NCBI RefSeq assembly: GCF_002927635.1
Contig: NZ_PRDS01000002.1
Location: forward strand, 124,001 to 188,000
From: Albidovulum inexpectatum
GTDB lineage: Bacteria > Pseudomonadota > Alphaproteobacteria > Rhodobacterales > Rhodobacteraceae
DNA length: 64,000 nucleotides
Reading direction: 5' to 3'
Shown here: one piece after another, positions 1 to 8,849 of the stretch
Layout of the letters: every line of letters begins with the position of its first letter
Numbering within the stretch: the first letter of the stretch is position 1
Position numbers and translations under genes: made by a program
Notes under the pieces: model-generated
What the model was told of the DNA's origin: nothing
Databases searched by the model: none
Seen by the model: only the letters and a program-made list of their open reading frames with translations

Positions 1-585
1 CCCGGGCGAAAGCACGAAGAACCCGCCATTGATGACCCCTCCGTCTCCCTTCGGCTTTTCCGAGAATTCGGTGACATGCCCTTCATCGAGTTCCAGCCGC
101 CCGAAGCGCGCAGCGGGCGGGACGGCCGTGACCGTCGCCAACTTGCCATGCGCGCGGTGAAACGCGATCAGCGAGGCAATGTCCACATCTCCCAGCCCAT
201 CGCCATAGGTCATGCAGAAGGCTTCCTCGTCACGCAGCAAAGGCATGACGCGCCGCAGGCGGCCGCCCGTCATGCTGTCCTGTCCCGTGTCGATAAGGGT
301 CACGCGCCAGGGCTCGGATCCGTTCTGAAGCACTTCGGCCTTGCCGCTGCGCAGGTCGAACGTGATGTCCGCGCCGTACATGTGGTAATTGGCGAAGTAT
401 TCCTTGATGACATTGCCCTTGTAGCCGCAGCAGACGATGAAGTCATTGATACCGTGGGCGGAATAGATCTTCATGATGTGCCAGATGATCGGTCGCCCGC
501 CGATTTCGACCATCGGCTTTGGAACACGCACGGTTTCTTCGGCCAGACGCGTGCCAAGACCGCCCGCCAGAATGACACATTTCAT
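1..585 (-). CDS. rfbF: Glucose-1-phosphate cytidylyltransferase (3' end cut by window edge)
   Basis: This enzyme joins alpha-D-glucose-1-phosphate and CTP to give CDP-glucose, the entry point to CDP-dideoxysugars of surface polysaccharides. The visible 195 residues open with MKCVILAGGLGTRL, the nucleotidyltransferase signature loop, followed by KPMVEIGGRPI, which is typical of the RfbF family. TYGDGLGDVD near residue 125 carries the metal and sugar-phosphate aspartates. Family members run to about 255 residues, so roughly 60 C-terminal residues lie outside the window. The start is the ATG preceded by GGAGATGC. It is divergent from the epimerase gene at 768. The substrate (glucose rather than another sugar) is inferred from family resemblance. 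Confidence 0.9.
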   Translation of the reverse strand, partial: MKCVILAGGLGTRLAEETVRVPKPMVEIGGRPIIWHIMKIYSAHGINDFIVCCGYKGNVIKEYFANYHMYGADITFDLRSGKAEVLQNGSEPWRVTLIDTGQDSMTGGRLRRVMPLLRDEEAFCMTYGDGLGDVDIASLIAFHRAHGKLATVTAVPPAARFGRLELDEGHVTEFSEKPKGDGGVINGGFFVLSPG

Positions 586-767
586 CAATGCATCTCCTTT
601 CAAAAATACGGGACCTGAACGACCGAAAATGCGGCCTGTCCCTGCACCGATCACCCTGCCAGGGCCAAAACGGCCGCCGACAAAATACCACCCTAGATAC
701 CGAGGTAGCACAAAGCCGCCGATCGCGCTACTTCTATGCAAAGGGCCGCGCCCAAGGGGGGATCTTC

Positions 768-1799
768 ATGCGCATTCTGATCATCGGGCACAGGGGCTAT
801 GTCGGTCCCGTCGCGGCGCGGCATCTGGCCGGGGCGATACCGGGTGCCGAACTTCACGGGCTGGATGCCGAATGGTTCGTCGGCGCCGAAAGCGGGCAGA
901 TTCCCGATGATGTCTTCGTCAGTCAGCGGCGCGGCGATATCCGCGATCTGCATGCGCGCGATCTGGAGGGCTTCGATGCGGTCGTTGCCCTGGCCGCCGT
1001 CTCGAATGACCCGATCGGCAAGGAATTCGAGGCCGCAACCGAGGCGATCAATGCCAACGGGGTGCTGAATGCGGCGCGCGCGGCGCGTCAGGCCCGCGTG
1101 CGCCATTTCGTCTTTGCCAGCTCCTGCTCGATGTATGGGGCCGGATCGGACAGCTTTCGCCGCGAGGACGACCAGCTGAATCCCTTAACCGCCTATGCCC
1201 GATCGAAAGTCGCCGCCGAGCAAGGCTTGCAGGACCTCGCAACCGAGGATTTCCGTGTGACCGCCCTGCGCTTTGCGACGGCCTGCGGCGCAAGCCCGAT
1301 GCTGCGCCTTGACCTCGTGCTGAACGACTTTGTCGCGACGGCGATCACAACCGGCCGGATCGAGGTCCTCTCGGACGGCAGCCCATGGCGCCCGCTGATC
1401 CATGTCGATGACATGGCGCGCGCGATCGAATGGGCGCTGGTGCGCGATGGCGAACCCCATGTAGCGGTCAATGTCGGCTCGCAGAGCTGGACGTGGCAGA
1501 TTGGCCAGCTTGCGCGGGACGTGGGCGCGGCCCTGGGCGGTGTGGCTGTCGACATCAATCGCGACGCCGCGCCGGACAACCGTTCCTATCGGGTCGATTT
1601 CACGCGCTTTTCAGAACTTGCCCCGGACCATCAGCCGCAAAAGGACTTTGGCGAGGCCGTCGCGGAGCTGGCCAGCCAGGTTCGGGCACTGTCGCTTTCC
1701 GATACGGGGGTGCGGGGGTCGCGGTTCATACGACTGAATGTCTTGCGCGACCATGTGCAAGCCGGAAGGCTTGACAAGGACTTGCGCTGGGCCGGCTAG
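768..1799 (+). CDS. NAD-dependent epimerase/dehydratase (extended SDR)
   Basis: A 343-residue extended short-chain dehydrogenase/reductase that probably acts on a nucleotide sugar in the cytoplasm. The Rossmann motif GHRGYVG is at residues 7-13. The catalytic Ser region SSCSMYG is near 118-124, and Y143xxxK147 (YARSK) is the catalytic pair. The chosen ATG has an AGGGGG ribosome site just upstream; longer in-frame starts lack one and would add a non-conserved leader. Its position beside rfbF suggests a role in a CDP- or other NDP-sugar pathway, but the substrate cannot be read from sequence. The C-terminal 40 residues are poorly recognisable. Confidence 0.82.
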   Translation: MRILIIGHRGYVGPVAARHLAGAIPGAELHGLDAEWFVGAESGQIPDDVFVSQRRGDIRDLHARDLEGFDAVVALAAVSNDPIGKEFEAATEAINANGVLNAARAARQARVRHFVFASSCSMYGAGSDSFRREDDQLNPLTAYARSKVAAEQGLQDLATEDFRVTALRFATACGASPMLRLDLVLNDFVATAITTGRIEVLSDGSPWRPLIHVDDMARAIEWALVRDGEPHVAVNVGSQSWTWQIGQLARDVGAALGGVAVDINRDAAPDNRSYRVDFTRFSELAPDHQPQKDFGEAVAELASQVRALSLSDTGVRGSRFIRLNVLRDHVQAGRLDKDLRWAG

Positions 1800-1818
1800 G
1801 ATGCATGTTCCATCGTTA

Positions 1819-1869
1819 GGAAATTCGCCACGATCATGGTATTGGTTCCAGATTGTTGAACGAATTTCC
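1819..1869. repeat. 9-bp inverted repeat upstream of the arylsulfotransferase-like gene
   Basis: GGAAATTCG (1819-1827) and CGAATTTCC (1861-1869) are perfect reverse complements separated by 33 nt. They lie entirely between the epimerase stop and the ATG at 1884. The second arm ends 14 nt before the start codon, where it could shield the ribosome site in the mRNA. No function is known to me; it may be a leader hairpin or an operator. Confidence 0.4.
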
Positions 1870-1883
1870 GGGCGACGCATTGG

Positions 1884-3257
1884 ATGCACAGATTCCTGTT
1901 CCGCCAGATCCCGCTGTGGGTCATTCTCTTGCTGTTGCCCGCATTGGTTCCGGCCGCGGTCGTGTTCGGCGCAATGGTTCTTGATGGCGCAGACGACGGT
2001 CATCGCTTTGGCAAGGCGTCGGGCATTGCGCTGACCCTGGCCGAGGTTCCCGATACGATGCGCGCGCTGATGCGCGGCGACGACCCGATGGAGGCCTTTG
2101 TCTCCGACAGATTTGGCGACAAGCCCCCGGGATGGAGCCTGGACAAGGCCGTGCAGCTGCCCGGATTCGTGCTCTTGTCGCGCCATGACGGCGACCTTGG
2201 CCGCCACGTGATCGAACTTGTTTCCCTGGGCGACGGCAAGGTCCGCCACCGCTGGGTTCCCGATGCCGAGACATTTCTGCGCGATGCACCGCGCAGCTCG
2301 CGCATTGCGGAATACACGAACTGGACCAACCACCGGTACCGCGCGATCCATCCCATTCTGACCGACGACGCCCTGTTGGTGATCAAGGACCACCAGTCCT
2401 TCATGGTCGCGCTGGATGCCTGTTCACGCCCGGTCTGGGTGCAATTCAATGAGCTTGTTCACCACTCGACCGAAACCGATGGCCAGGGCGGCTTCTGGGT
2501 TCCGGGCTATGTGGAGCCTTCCGAAATCAAAGGCGCTCCCGCCGATTTCGTGGAAGATGCCATTCTTCACCTGGGGCCGGGCGGCGAGGTTCTGGACAAG
2601 CGATCTCTTGCAAGGATCCTGATGCGCAATGTACTGGAACATGCCCTCTTCACGGCCGGCAGGTACCAGAAGGATCCGATACACCTGAATGACATCCAGC
2701 CCGTGCTGGCGGATGGCCCCCATTGGCGCAAGGGCGATCTGTTCCTCAGTGCGCGCCATCTGTCGATGGTGATGCTGTATCGTCCGTCAGAGGACAGGAT
2801 TATCTGGATGCAACAGGGGCCGTGGCTGGCACAGCATGACGTCGATATCCTGGATGACCATCGCATCGCCATCTTCAACAATCGGGCCTATGATCGCGGA
2901 ACAGGCGCGCGCGTGCACGGGACCAACCAGATTACCGTCCACGATTTCGACTCGGGCGAAACCTACAACCCATGGGCCCAGGCAATGGAACGCCCGGATA
3001 TCAAGACCTTGTTCGAAGGTCTTTTCACGGTCCTTCTCAATGACATGCTCATGGTCGAAGAGGAAAATTCCGGCCGCGTGCTGATCGTGACGCGCCAGGG
3101 CGACATCGTCGCCGAATACGTCAACAAGAACTCCGACGGCAGGATCTACCGTCTGGGCTGGAGCCGCTATCTCGACCCCGAACAGGGCAAGGCCTTTCTG
3201 GACAAGATCGCACACACGGATTGCGCCACGCCGCTTGCTTCAGCCCAACCGCGCTAG
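1884..3257 (+). CDS. Arylsulfotransferase (ASST)-like membrane-anchored protein
   Basis: A 457-residue protein with one N-terminal hydrophobic segment (residues about 8-32), placing the rest in the periplasm. The body resembles the arylsulfotransferase beta-propeller family, which moves sulfate from aryl sulfates to acceptor phenols without PAPS. Visible family-like motifs are HHSTE (mid-protein), HLNDIQPV, GDLFLSARH and GPWLAQHDVDIL, the last containing the HD pair where the catalytic His is expected. A paralogue at 29145-30422 shares all four motifs. It follows a sugar-nucleotide epimerase, so an envelope-glycan substrate is possible, but this is inference. The last 18 nt overlap the convergent ccdA gene. 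Confidence 0.7.
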   Translation: MHRFLFRQIPLWVILLLLPALVPAAVVFGAMVLDGADDGHRFGKASGIALTLAEVPDTMRALMRGDDPMEAFVSDRFGDKPPGWSLDKAVQLPGFVLLSRHDGDLGRHVIELVSLGDGKVRHRWVPDAETFLRDAPRSSRIAEYTNWTNHRYRAIHPILTDDALLVIKDHQSFMVALDACSRPVWVQFNELVHHSTETDGQGGFWVPGYVEPSEIKGAPADFVEDAILHLGPGGEVLDKRSLARILMRNVLEHALFTAGRYQKDPIHLNDIQPVLADGPHWRKGDLFLSARHLSMVMLYRPSEDRIIWMQQGPWLAQHDVDILDDHRIAIFNNRAYDRGTGARVHGTNQITVHDFDSGETYNPWAQAMERPDIKTLFEGLFTVLLNDMLMVEEENSGRVLIVTRQGDIVAEYVNKNSDGRIYRLGWSRYLDPEQGKAFLDKIAHTDCATPLASAQPR

Positions 3258-3992
3258 CGCCGGAAAGGTCTCGAGCAGCCAATACGAGAACTGGCTGAAC
3301 CCACCCGTCAACATCAACAGACCGATCGTCCACAGAAGCAACCCCATGATCCGCTCGATCCGGTCCATATGCCGCTTGAAGAAGGCCATGACACCCGACA
3401 TTGACGGGAAGAATGCGGCGACCAGAAGGAACGGAATGCCAAGCCCCAGGGCATAGACCGCCAGTAAGGCGGTGCCGCGTGTCATCGAGTCCGACTGGGC
3501 GGCAAGCGACAGGATCATCCCCAGCTGCGGCCCGATGCATGGGGTCCAGCCAAAGGCAAAGGCAAGGCCCAGGATATAAGCACCGATTGCCGATCCGCCG
3601 CGGTCGCCGGCATCCATGCGCGCCTCGCGGTCCAGAAACGGGATGCGGATCACGCCAAGAAAATGCGCGCCAAAGACCATGACGACCAGCCCCGCGCCGA
3701 GGTTGAACCAGTCCTGGTTCTGCAGGAAGAATCGACCGAATGCCGAAGCCGCGAAACCAAGAAACAGGAAGACCGTCGAAAGGCCCAGAACGAAGAATGC
3801 CGCAATCAGCATGCTGCGGCCGCGCGCCGAACGCCGGGCCGCCATTTCGGATATGCTGATCCCGCTCATATAGGCCAGGTATGGCGGCACGATCGGCAGG
3901 ACACAGGGGCTGAGGAACGACAACAGCCCCGCGACCAGCGCAATCAGCGCCGCGATCAGGAAGCCGCCGTCTGCAATGGCTGTTTCGAACAT
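3240..3992 (-). CDS. ccdA: Cytochrome c biogenesis protein CcdA (thiol-disulfide electron carrier)
   Basis: A 250-residue inner-membrane protein with six predicted hydrophobic segments. It passes reducing equivalents from cytoplasmic thioredoxin to periplasmic partners used in cytochrome c maturation. The two family cysteines are present: C30 in SFLSPCVLPIVPPYL and C152 in GWTPCIGPQLG. The length matches short CcdA proteins rather than full DsbD. It stands alone, downstream of the M56/BlaI pair on the same strand with a 73-nt gap. A second cytochrome c maturation gene (ccmI) occurs at 25837. Confidence 0.92.
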   Translation of the reverse strand: MFETAIADGGFLIAALIALVAGLLSFLSPCVLPIVPPYLAYMSGISISEMAARRSARGRSMLIAAFFVLGLSTVFLFLGFAASAFGRFFLQNQDWFNLGAGLVVMVFGAHFLGVIRIPFLDREARMDAGDRGGSAIGAYILGLAFAFGWTPCIGPQLGMILSLAAQSDSMTRGTALLAVYALGLGIPFLLVAAFFPSMSGVMAFFKRHMDRIERIMGLLLWTIGLLMLTGGFSQFSYWLLETFPALARLG

Positions 3993-4065
3993 GTCGCCGG
4001 ATTAGCGCAACTTTTCGCGCCCGTCACGCGGTCTTTCGTCGCGGCAGATGACAAGCGCGCGAGCG

Positions 4066-5217
4066 TCAGATGCCCGGCTCGATCGCGCGGGGGGATCCAA
4101 AGGCGCCCGTTGCACTGATCGTACGCAGGCGTTCGAGATTGACGATCGTGGACAGCATGATCCGGTCTTCGCTCCACGCGCCGGGCTTCTGGATCGCCAG
4201 CGCGACGACCAGCGTCAGGATCGCCAGGGGTGCAGACAGCAGGGCGAAGGCCAGTCTTGGATGACGTTCCGCCCTGCCCTCCATGACCCGAAGGATACGC
4301 CGGCGCAGCAGAATGGCCGCCCGACAGGCAAGGCGACCGCGCAGCGGGCGAACCAGAGCAACGGCGGGAAGTTCCACCGCCATGATCCCGCGCGGGCGCA
4401 GTCCGTCATTGCAGACACGCAGCAGACAATCGCAATAATCGGCAACCGCATAGCCGCGGCGGGACAGCAGGGCGCGATCGCAAGCTGCTTCGCGCAGCTC
4501 CTCGACGTGGCGCTTCCACAGGTGAAACGCGGGATTCCAGAACAGGAACGGCTGCACCAGGCTGATCGCCAGTTCCCATTCGACATCGCCCTGGCGCAGG
4601 TGCTGCAGCTCGTGGCTCAATGCCATGCGAAGATCCCCGTCCCGCCCCAGCATTGCCGTAGGCAACACGATCACCCGCCTGCGCAGCGTCCTGGCTGAAA
4701 ACGGCACGCGGATCGTGTCGGACAGCCGCAGATCCACGGCACCAAAGCTGCGCCAGCAGTAGCTGCCCTTCAGGACGGTGTGCAGGCGCGAAACCGCACA
4801 AAAAAGCCGCGCACACATCAGCGCCATGCCCGCAACAAGGGCCGCGCCAAGCATCTGCCCGACCGGACCGGAAAGCGTTTGCGCCAATCCGTCGTGGAAA
4901 CCGACCACACGCTCCATCGCCGAAGGCTGCATCCTGATATTGCCCTGCAGGTACTGCGCCAGCATGAAATCCGACAGGTTCAGCGAGCGGATGTCGGCGA
5001 TCCCCCTGCGGCCCAGGGCATGCAAGCCAGAGGCGAGCGCGGGTGCCGCCACGGCCAGCAGGAACAGCAGGCGCGACAAATGCAGCCGCGCCGTCAGAAC
5101 GTGCCCAAGCCCAATGGCGTCCATCACGCGCGACAGTGACAACCAGGCCAGGCAGACCACAAGGAACACGACATTCAGTTCCAGATAGGCGCCGATGATT
5201 CCGCTAGCGTCCGTCAT
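4066..5217 (-). CDS. BlaR1/MecR1-type M56 membrane metallopeptidase
   Basis: A 383-residue membrane protein with hydrophobic segments near residues 10-30, 48-66, 118-138 and about 300-320. The zinc-peptidase motif HELQH is at 202-206, with a downstream EAACD (E243, D247) completing the gluzincin-type site. Members transduce an outside signal by proteolysis that relieves repression by the BlaI partner. No penicillin-binding sensor domain follows the peptidase, so the signal is unknown. The start codon overlaps the end of the BlaI-like gene by 14 nt, indicating coupled translation. No beta-lactamase gene is nearby. Confidence 0.85.
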   Translation of the reverse strand: MTDASGIIGAYLELNVVFLVVCLAWLSLSRVMDAIGLGHVLTARLHLSRLLFLLAVAAPALASGLHALGRRGIADIRSLNLSDFMLAQYLQGNIRMQPSAMERVVGFHDGLAQTLSGPVGQMLGAALVAGMALMCARLFCAVSRLHTVLKGSYCWRSFGAVDLRLSDTIRVPFSARTLRRRVIVLPTAMLGRDGDLRMALSHELQHLRQGDVEWELAISLVQPFLFWNPAFHLWKRHVEELREAACDRALLSRRGYAVADYCDCLLRVCNDGLRPRGIMAVELPAVALVRPLRGRLACRAAILLRRRILRVMEGRAERHPRLAFALLSAPLAILTLVVALAIQKPGAWSEDRIMLSTIVNLERLRTISATGAFGSPRAIEPGI

Positions 5218-5605
5218 CGCTCAACCTCTTGTCTAGAAGGGCGCGGATTTCGTCCAATGCCTCTTCGGACAGGTCATATGTATCGACCAGCCGCGCCACG
5301 AGCGCCGCGGGGGAACGGTCGAACAGCTTTTCGGACAGGTCGCGCAGGGAACGTGCCTGGTAATTGTCCTTGGACAGAAGTGGCCGATAGACCAGGCTCT
5401 TGCCCTGGCGGCTGCTTTCGACAAATCCCTTCTGCTCGAGGATACGAAGGATTGTCGCGGCCGAGGTATATGCAAGCTTGCGTTCAGGCGCGAGCGCCTG
5501 CTGGACATCGCGCACGGTGCCCTCGCCCAGCTCCCAAAGACGGGTCATGAATTCCAGCTCGACCTCGGTCAGCAGTCGCGTCTTTTGGTTCGTCATGCTT
5601 GTCAC
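5204..5605 (-). CDS. BlaI/MecI/CopY-family transcriptional repressor
   Basis: A 133-residue winged-helix repressor. The N-terminal half holds the family pattern TEVELEFMTRLWELGEGTV, followed by the recognition helix region YTSAATILRILEQKGFV. The C-terminal half is the dimerisation helix region (SEKLFDRSPAALVARLVD). It is the first gene of a two-gene operon with the M56 peptidase, the classic arrangement in which the peptidase cleaves the repressor. Its targets are likely its own promoter in the 5606-5673 gap and perhaps other envelope genes; this is inferred from the family. Confidence 0.9.
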   Translation of the reverse strand: MTSMTNQKTRLLTEVELEFMTRLWELGEGTVRDVQQALAPERKLAYTSAATILRILEQKGFVESSRQGKSLVYRPLLSKDNYQARSLRDLSEKLFDRSPAALVARLVDTYDLSEEALDEIRALLDKRLSDDGR

Positions 5606-5673
5606 TTCCCGGAACCGCCCGATCCTTGCCCACGCATGCTACTGCGCAAGGCTCCCTGGGCCAAACAAAACCG

Positions 5674-6072
5674 TCACACCTTCCAGAAGCAGAACACCCC
5701 CCAGGCGATCGAAAGCGCCAGCGGCCACCACAGCGGCATGCCCACCAGCCACAGCCAGCCCATGAAGATATAGACGGTTCCCAGAAGGGTCAGGAACAGC
5801 CTGTCTCCGCGCGTCGTGACAAGACCCAGCGCGCCAAGGCGCTCGCCACCGCCGGGACGCAGGATCTCGATCACCGTCAGAACCCCCATGGCCGAGAAGA
5901 TGCCAATGAACACGGCCAGGGTCGCCGGCGTCCAGGCCATCCAGAACCCCGGCCACAGGGGCGCCGTCCACGAAAATCCCTGGTCCTGGGGTTGCGCGAC
6001 CTGACCCCAGCCCTGGGTCTGGGCCATCGCGACGGCAGGCAGGAATGCGGCCAGCAGAATCAGCTTTCGCAT
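5674..6072 (-). CDS. DUF2160 small membrane protein of the glycerol ABC transporter operon
   Basis: A 132-residue membrane protein with a cleavable or anchoring N-terminal segment (LILLAAFLPAVAMA) and two further hydrophobic stretches (about 42-65 and 95-125). DUF2160 proteins accompany glycerol-type ABC importers in rhizobia and rhodobacters. Here it is the last gene of the six-gene unit, starting 3 nt after the upstream permease stop. Its exact contribution to transport is unknown. It could be an accessory membrane subunit. Confidence 0.8.
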   Translation of the reverse strand: MRKLILLAAFLPAVAMAQTQGWGQVAQPQDQGFSWTAPLWPGFWMAWTPATLAVFIGIFSAMGVLTVIEILRPGGGERLGALGLVTTRGDRLFLTLLGTVYIFMGWLWLVGMPLWWPLALSIAWGVFCFWKV

Positions 6073-6075
6073 GGG

Positions 6076-6873
<798 letters not shown>

Positions 6874-6884
6874 CGCGGGCTCCC

Positions 6885-7748
6885 TCAATGCGTGTCGTGG
6901 CGTGTCATCAGGGTGTAGAACAGCCAGGACACCAGCAGAGTGATCGAGAAGTAGATCAGGCTCATCGCGGCTGCCGGACCAAGATCGAACTGGCCAAGCG
7001 CCATCTTCACCAGATCGATGGAGAGAAGCGTCGTGGAATTGCCCGGACCGCCGCCCGTCAGGACAAAGGGTTCGGTGTAGATGTTGAAGCTGTCCATGAA
7101 GCGCAGAAGAACCGCGATCGTCAGCACATGCTTCATCTTCGGCAGCTGGATATGCCGGAAGACGGCCCAGTTCGACGCGCCATCGATGCGCGCCGCCTGG
7201 TAATAGGCATCGGGGATCGAAACCAGCCCCGCATAGCACAGCAGCACCACCAGCGAGGTCCAGTGCCAGACATCCATCACGATGATGGTGATCCACGCGG
7301 CGACCGGATCTCGGGTCATGTTATAGTCGATGCCCAGGACGTGATTCAGGAAGTATCCCAGCAGGCCGATATCGGGCAGCGCAAAGATGTTCCACATCGC
7401 GCCCACCACGTTCCACGGGATCAGCATCGGCAGCGCCATCGTGACAAGGCAGACCGGTACCCAGAACCCCTTGCGGGGCATGGCCAGCGCGATCGCGATG
7501 CCCAAGGGAACCTCGATCAGCAGGATGGTCACGGTGAACAGGACCTGCCGCCCCAACGCCGCGTGGAACCGCTCGGACCGCAGGATGTCCTGGAACCAGC
7601 CCAGCCCGTGCCAGAAGAACTGGTTGTTGCCAAAGGTTTCCTGGACCGAGTAGTTGACCACGGTCATCATCGGCACCAATGCGTTGAAGGCGACCAGGAT
7701 GACCACGGGCAGCACGAACAGCCAGCCCTTCTGATTGACCTTGCGCAT
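6885..7748 (-). CDS. glpP: Glycerol-type ABC importer permease
   Basis: A 287-residue sugar-type permease with an N-terminal helix (GWLFVLPVVILVAFNAL) and about six helices in all. The EAA loop is YYQAARIDGASNWAVFRHIQLP. Its ATG overlaps the ATPase stop codon by one base (TGATG), so translation is coupled. With the 6076-6873 product it should form the membrane channel of the importer. Assignment to glycerol rather than another polyol comes from the full operon content (two ATPases, DUF2160, GlpV-like binding protein). Confidence 0.86.
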   Translation of the reverse strand: MRKVNQKGWLFVLPVVILVAFNALVPMMTVVNYSVQETFGNNQFFWHGLGWFQDILRSERFHAALGRQVLFTVTILLIEVPLGIAIALAMPRKGFWVPVCLVTMALPMLIPWNVVGAMWNIFALPDIGLLGYFLNHVLGIDYNMTRDPVAAWITIIVMDVWHWTSLVVLLCYAGLVSIPDAYYQAARIDGASNWAVFRHIQLPKMKHVLTIAVLLRFMDSFNIYTEPFVLTGGGPGNSTTLLSIDLVKMALGQFDLGPAAAMSLIYFSITLLVSWLFYTLMTRHDTH

Positions 7749-8839
7749 CAGGCATTCCCCCCTTGGCGTGTGGTTGCGATCCGTCCGTCGCGGTAAAGTC
7801 GGGTCTGATCGGGCCGGAATGCCAGATGGACCGCATCGCCCACGGCGGTTGGGTCGCTCTGAACCATGGCCGCGACCCTTGTCTTGTCCGACCCTTCCAC
7901 GATTGCCTCGACGATCCAGTATCTGCCCATGTCCATGACCTTGCGCACGCGGCCCGGCAGCCCCGCTTCGGCCAGCGAGACATGTTCGGGTCGAATGCCG
8001 ATCTCGTGCCTGCCTTCGCCGGGCGTGATGGGCCCTTCAAGTTCGATCCTGTGCCCCGCGAACCATGCGGCGCCATCGCGCAATTCGGCGGGCAGGACAT
8101 TCATCCCCGGCGAGCCGATGAAATGCCCGACAAATGTATGGGCCGGACGCTCGAACAGCTCGACCGGCGTGCCGATCTGGACGACCTCTCCTTCCTGCAT
8201 GACCACGACCTGGTCGGCAAAGGTCAGCGCCTCGGTCTGGTCATGCGTGACATAGATCATCGTCACGCCGACCTTCTGATGCAGCTCCTTCAGCTTGGAT
8301 CTCAGCTTCCATTTCAGATGCGGATCGATGACGGTCAGGGGTTCGTCGAACATGATGACATTGACGTCCTCGCGTACCAGTCCCCGCCCCATCGAGATCT
8401 TCTGCTTGTTGTCGGGCGACAGGTTCGCCGCACGCATCTTCAGCATGGATGTCAGTTCCAGCATCTCGGCGATCTCGTGCACCCGCGACGTGACCCGGGA
8501 TTCCTCGATGCCGCGATTGCGCAGTGGAAAGGCCAGGTTGTCGAACACGCTCATCGTGTCATAGATGACCGGGAACTGGAAAACCTGCGCGATATTGCGC
8601 CGGTCCGGCGGCAGTGCGGTGACATCCCTGCCGTCGAACAGCACCCGCCCCTGCGAAGGCACCAGAAGCCCCGAGATGATGTTCAGCAGCGTGGACTTGC
8701 CGCACCCAGACGGCCCCAGCAGCGCATATGCGCCGCCATCCTGCCATTCGACATCCAGAGACTTCAGCGCATAGTCCTGCGGCCCCTTCGGATCGGGCAT
8801 GTAGCTGTGCCGCAACCCATCCAGTGTGATCTTGGCCAT
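7748..8839 (-). CDS. glpT: ABC importer ATPase with degenerate signature motif
   Basis: A 363-residue MalK/UgpC-like ATPase. The Walker A GPSGCGKST is at residues 42-50, the Q-loop at VFQFP 86-90, Walker B VIMFDE at 161-166 and the switch histidine at H199 (YVTHD). The usual LSGGQ signature is replaced by LSPDN (140-144). C-terminal residues 235-360 form a TOBE-type regulatory domain. The start at MAKITL gives a normal family N-terminus; the longer frame upstream only shadows the preceding gene. It is encoded next to a second ATPase with the reciprocal defect (see 8850-9914). The symbol follows rhizobial glpT and is not the E. coli GlpT antiporter. Confidence 0.87.
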   Translation of the reverse strand: MAKITLDGLRHSYMPDPKGPQDYALKSLDVEWQDGGAYALLGPSGCGKSTLLNIISGLLVPSQGRVLFDGRDVTALPPDRRNIAQVFQFPVIYDTMSVFDNLAFPLRNRGIEESRVTSRVHEIAEMLELTSMLKMRAANLSPDNKQKISMGRGLVREDVNVIMFDEPLTVIDPHLKWKLRSKLKELHQKVGVTMIYVTHDQTEALTFADQVVVMQEGEVVQIGTPVELFERPAHTFVGHFIGSPGMNVLPAELRDGAAWFAGHRIELEGPITPGEGRHEIGIRPEHVSLAEAGLPGRVRKVMDMGRYWIVEAIVEGSDKTRVAAMVQSDPTAVGDAVHLAFRPDQTRLYRDGRIATTRQGGNA

Positions 8840-8849
8840 CTTTCCCCCT

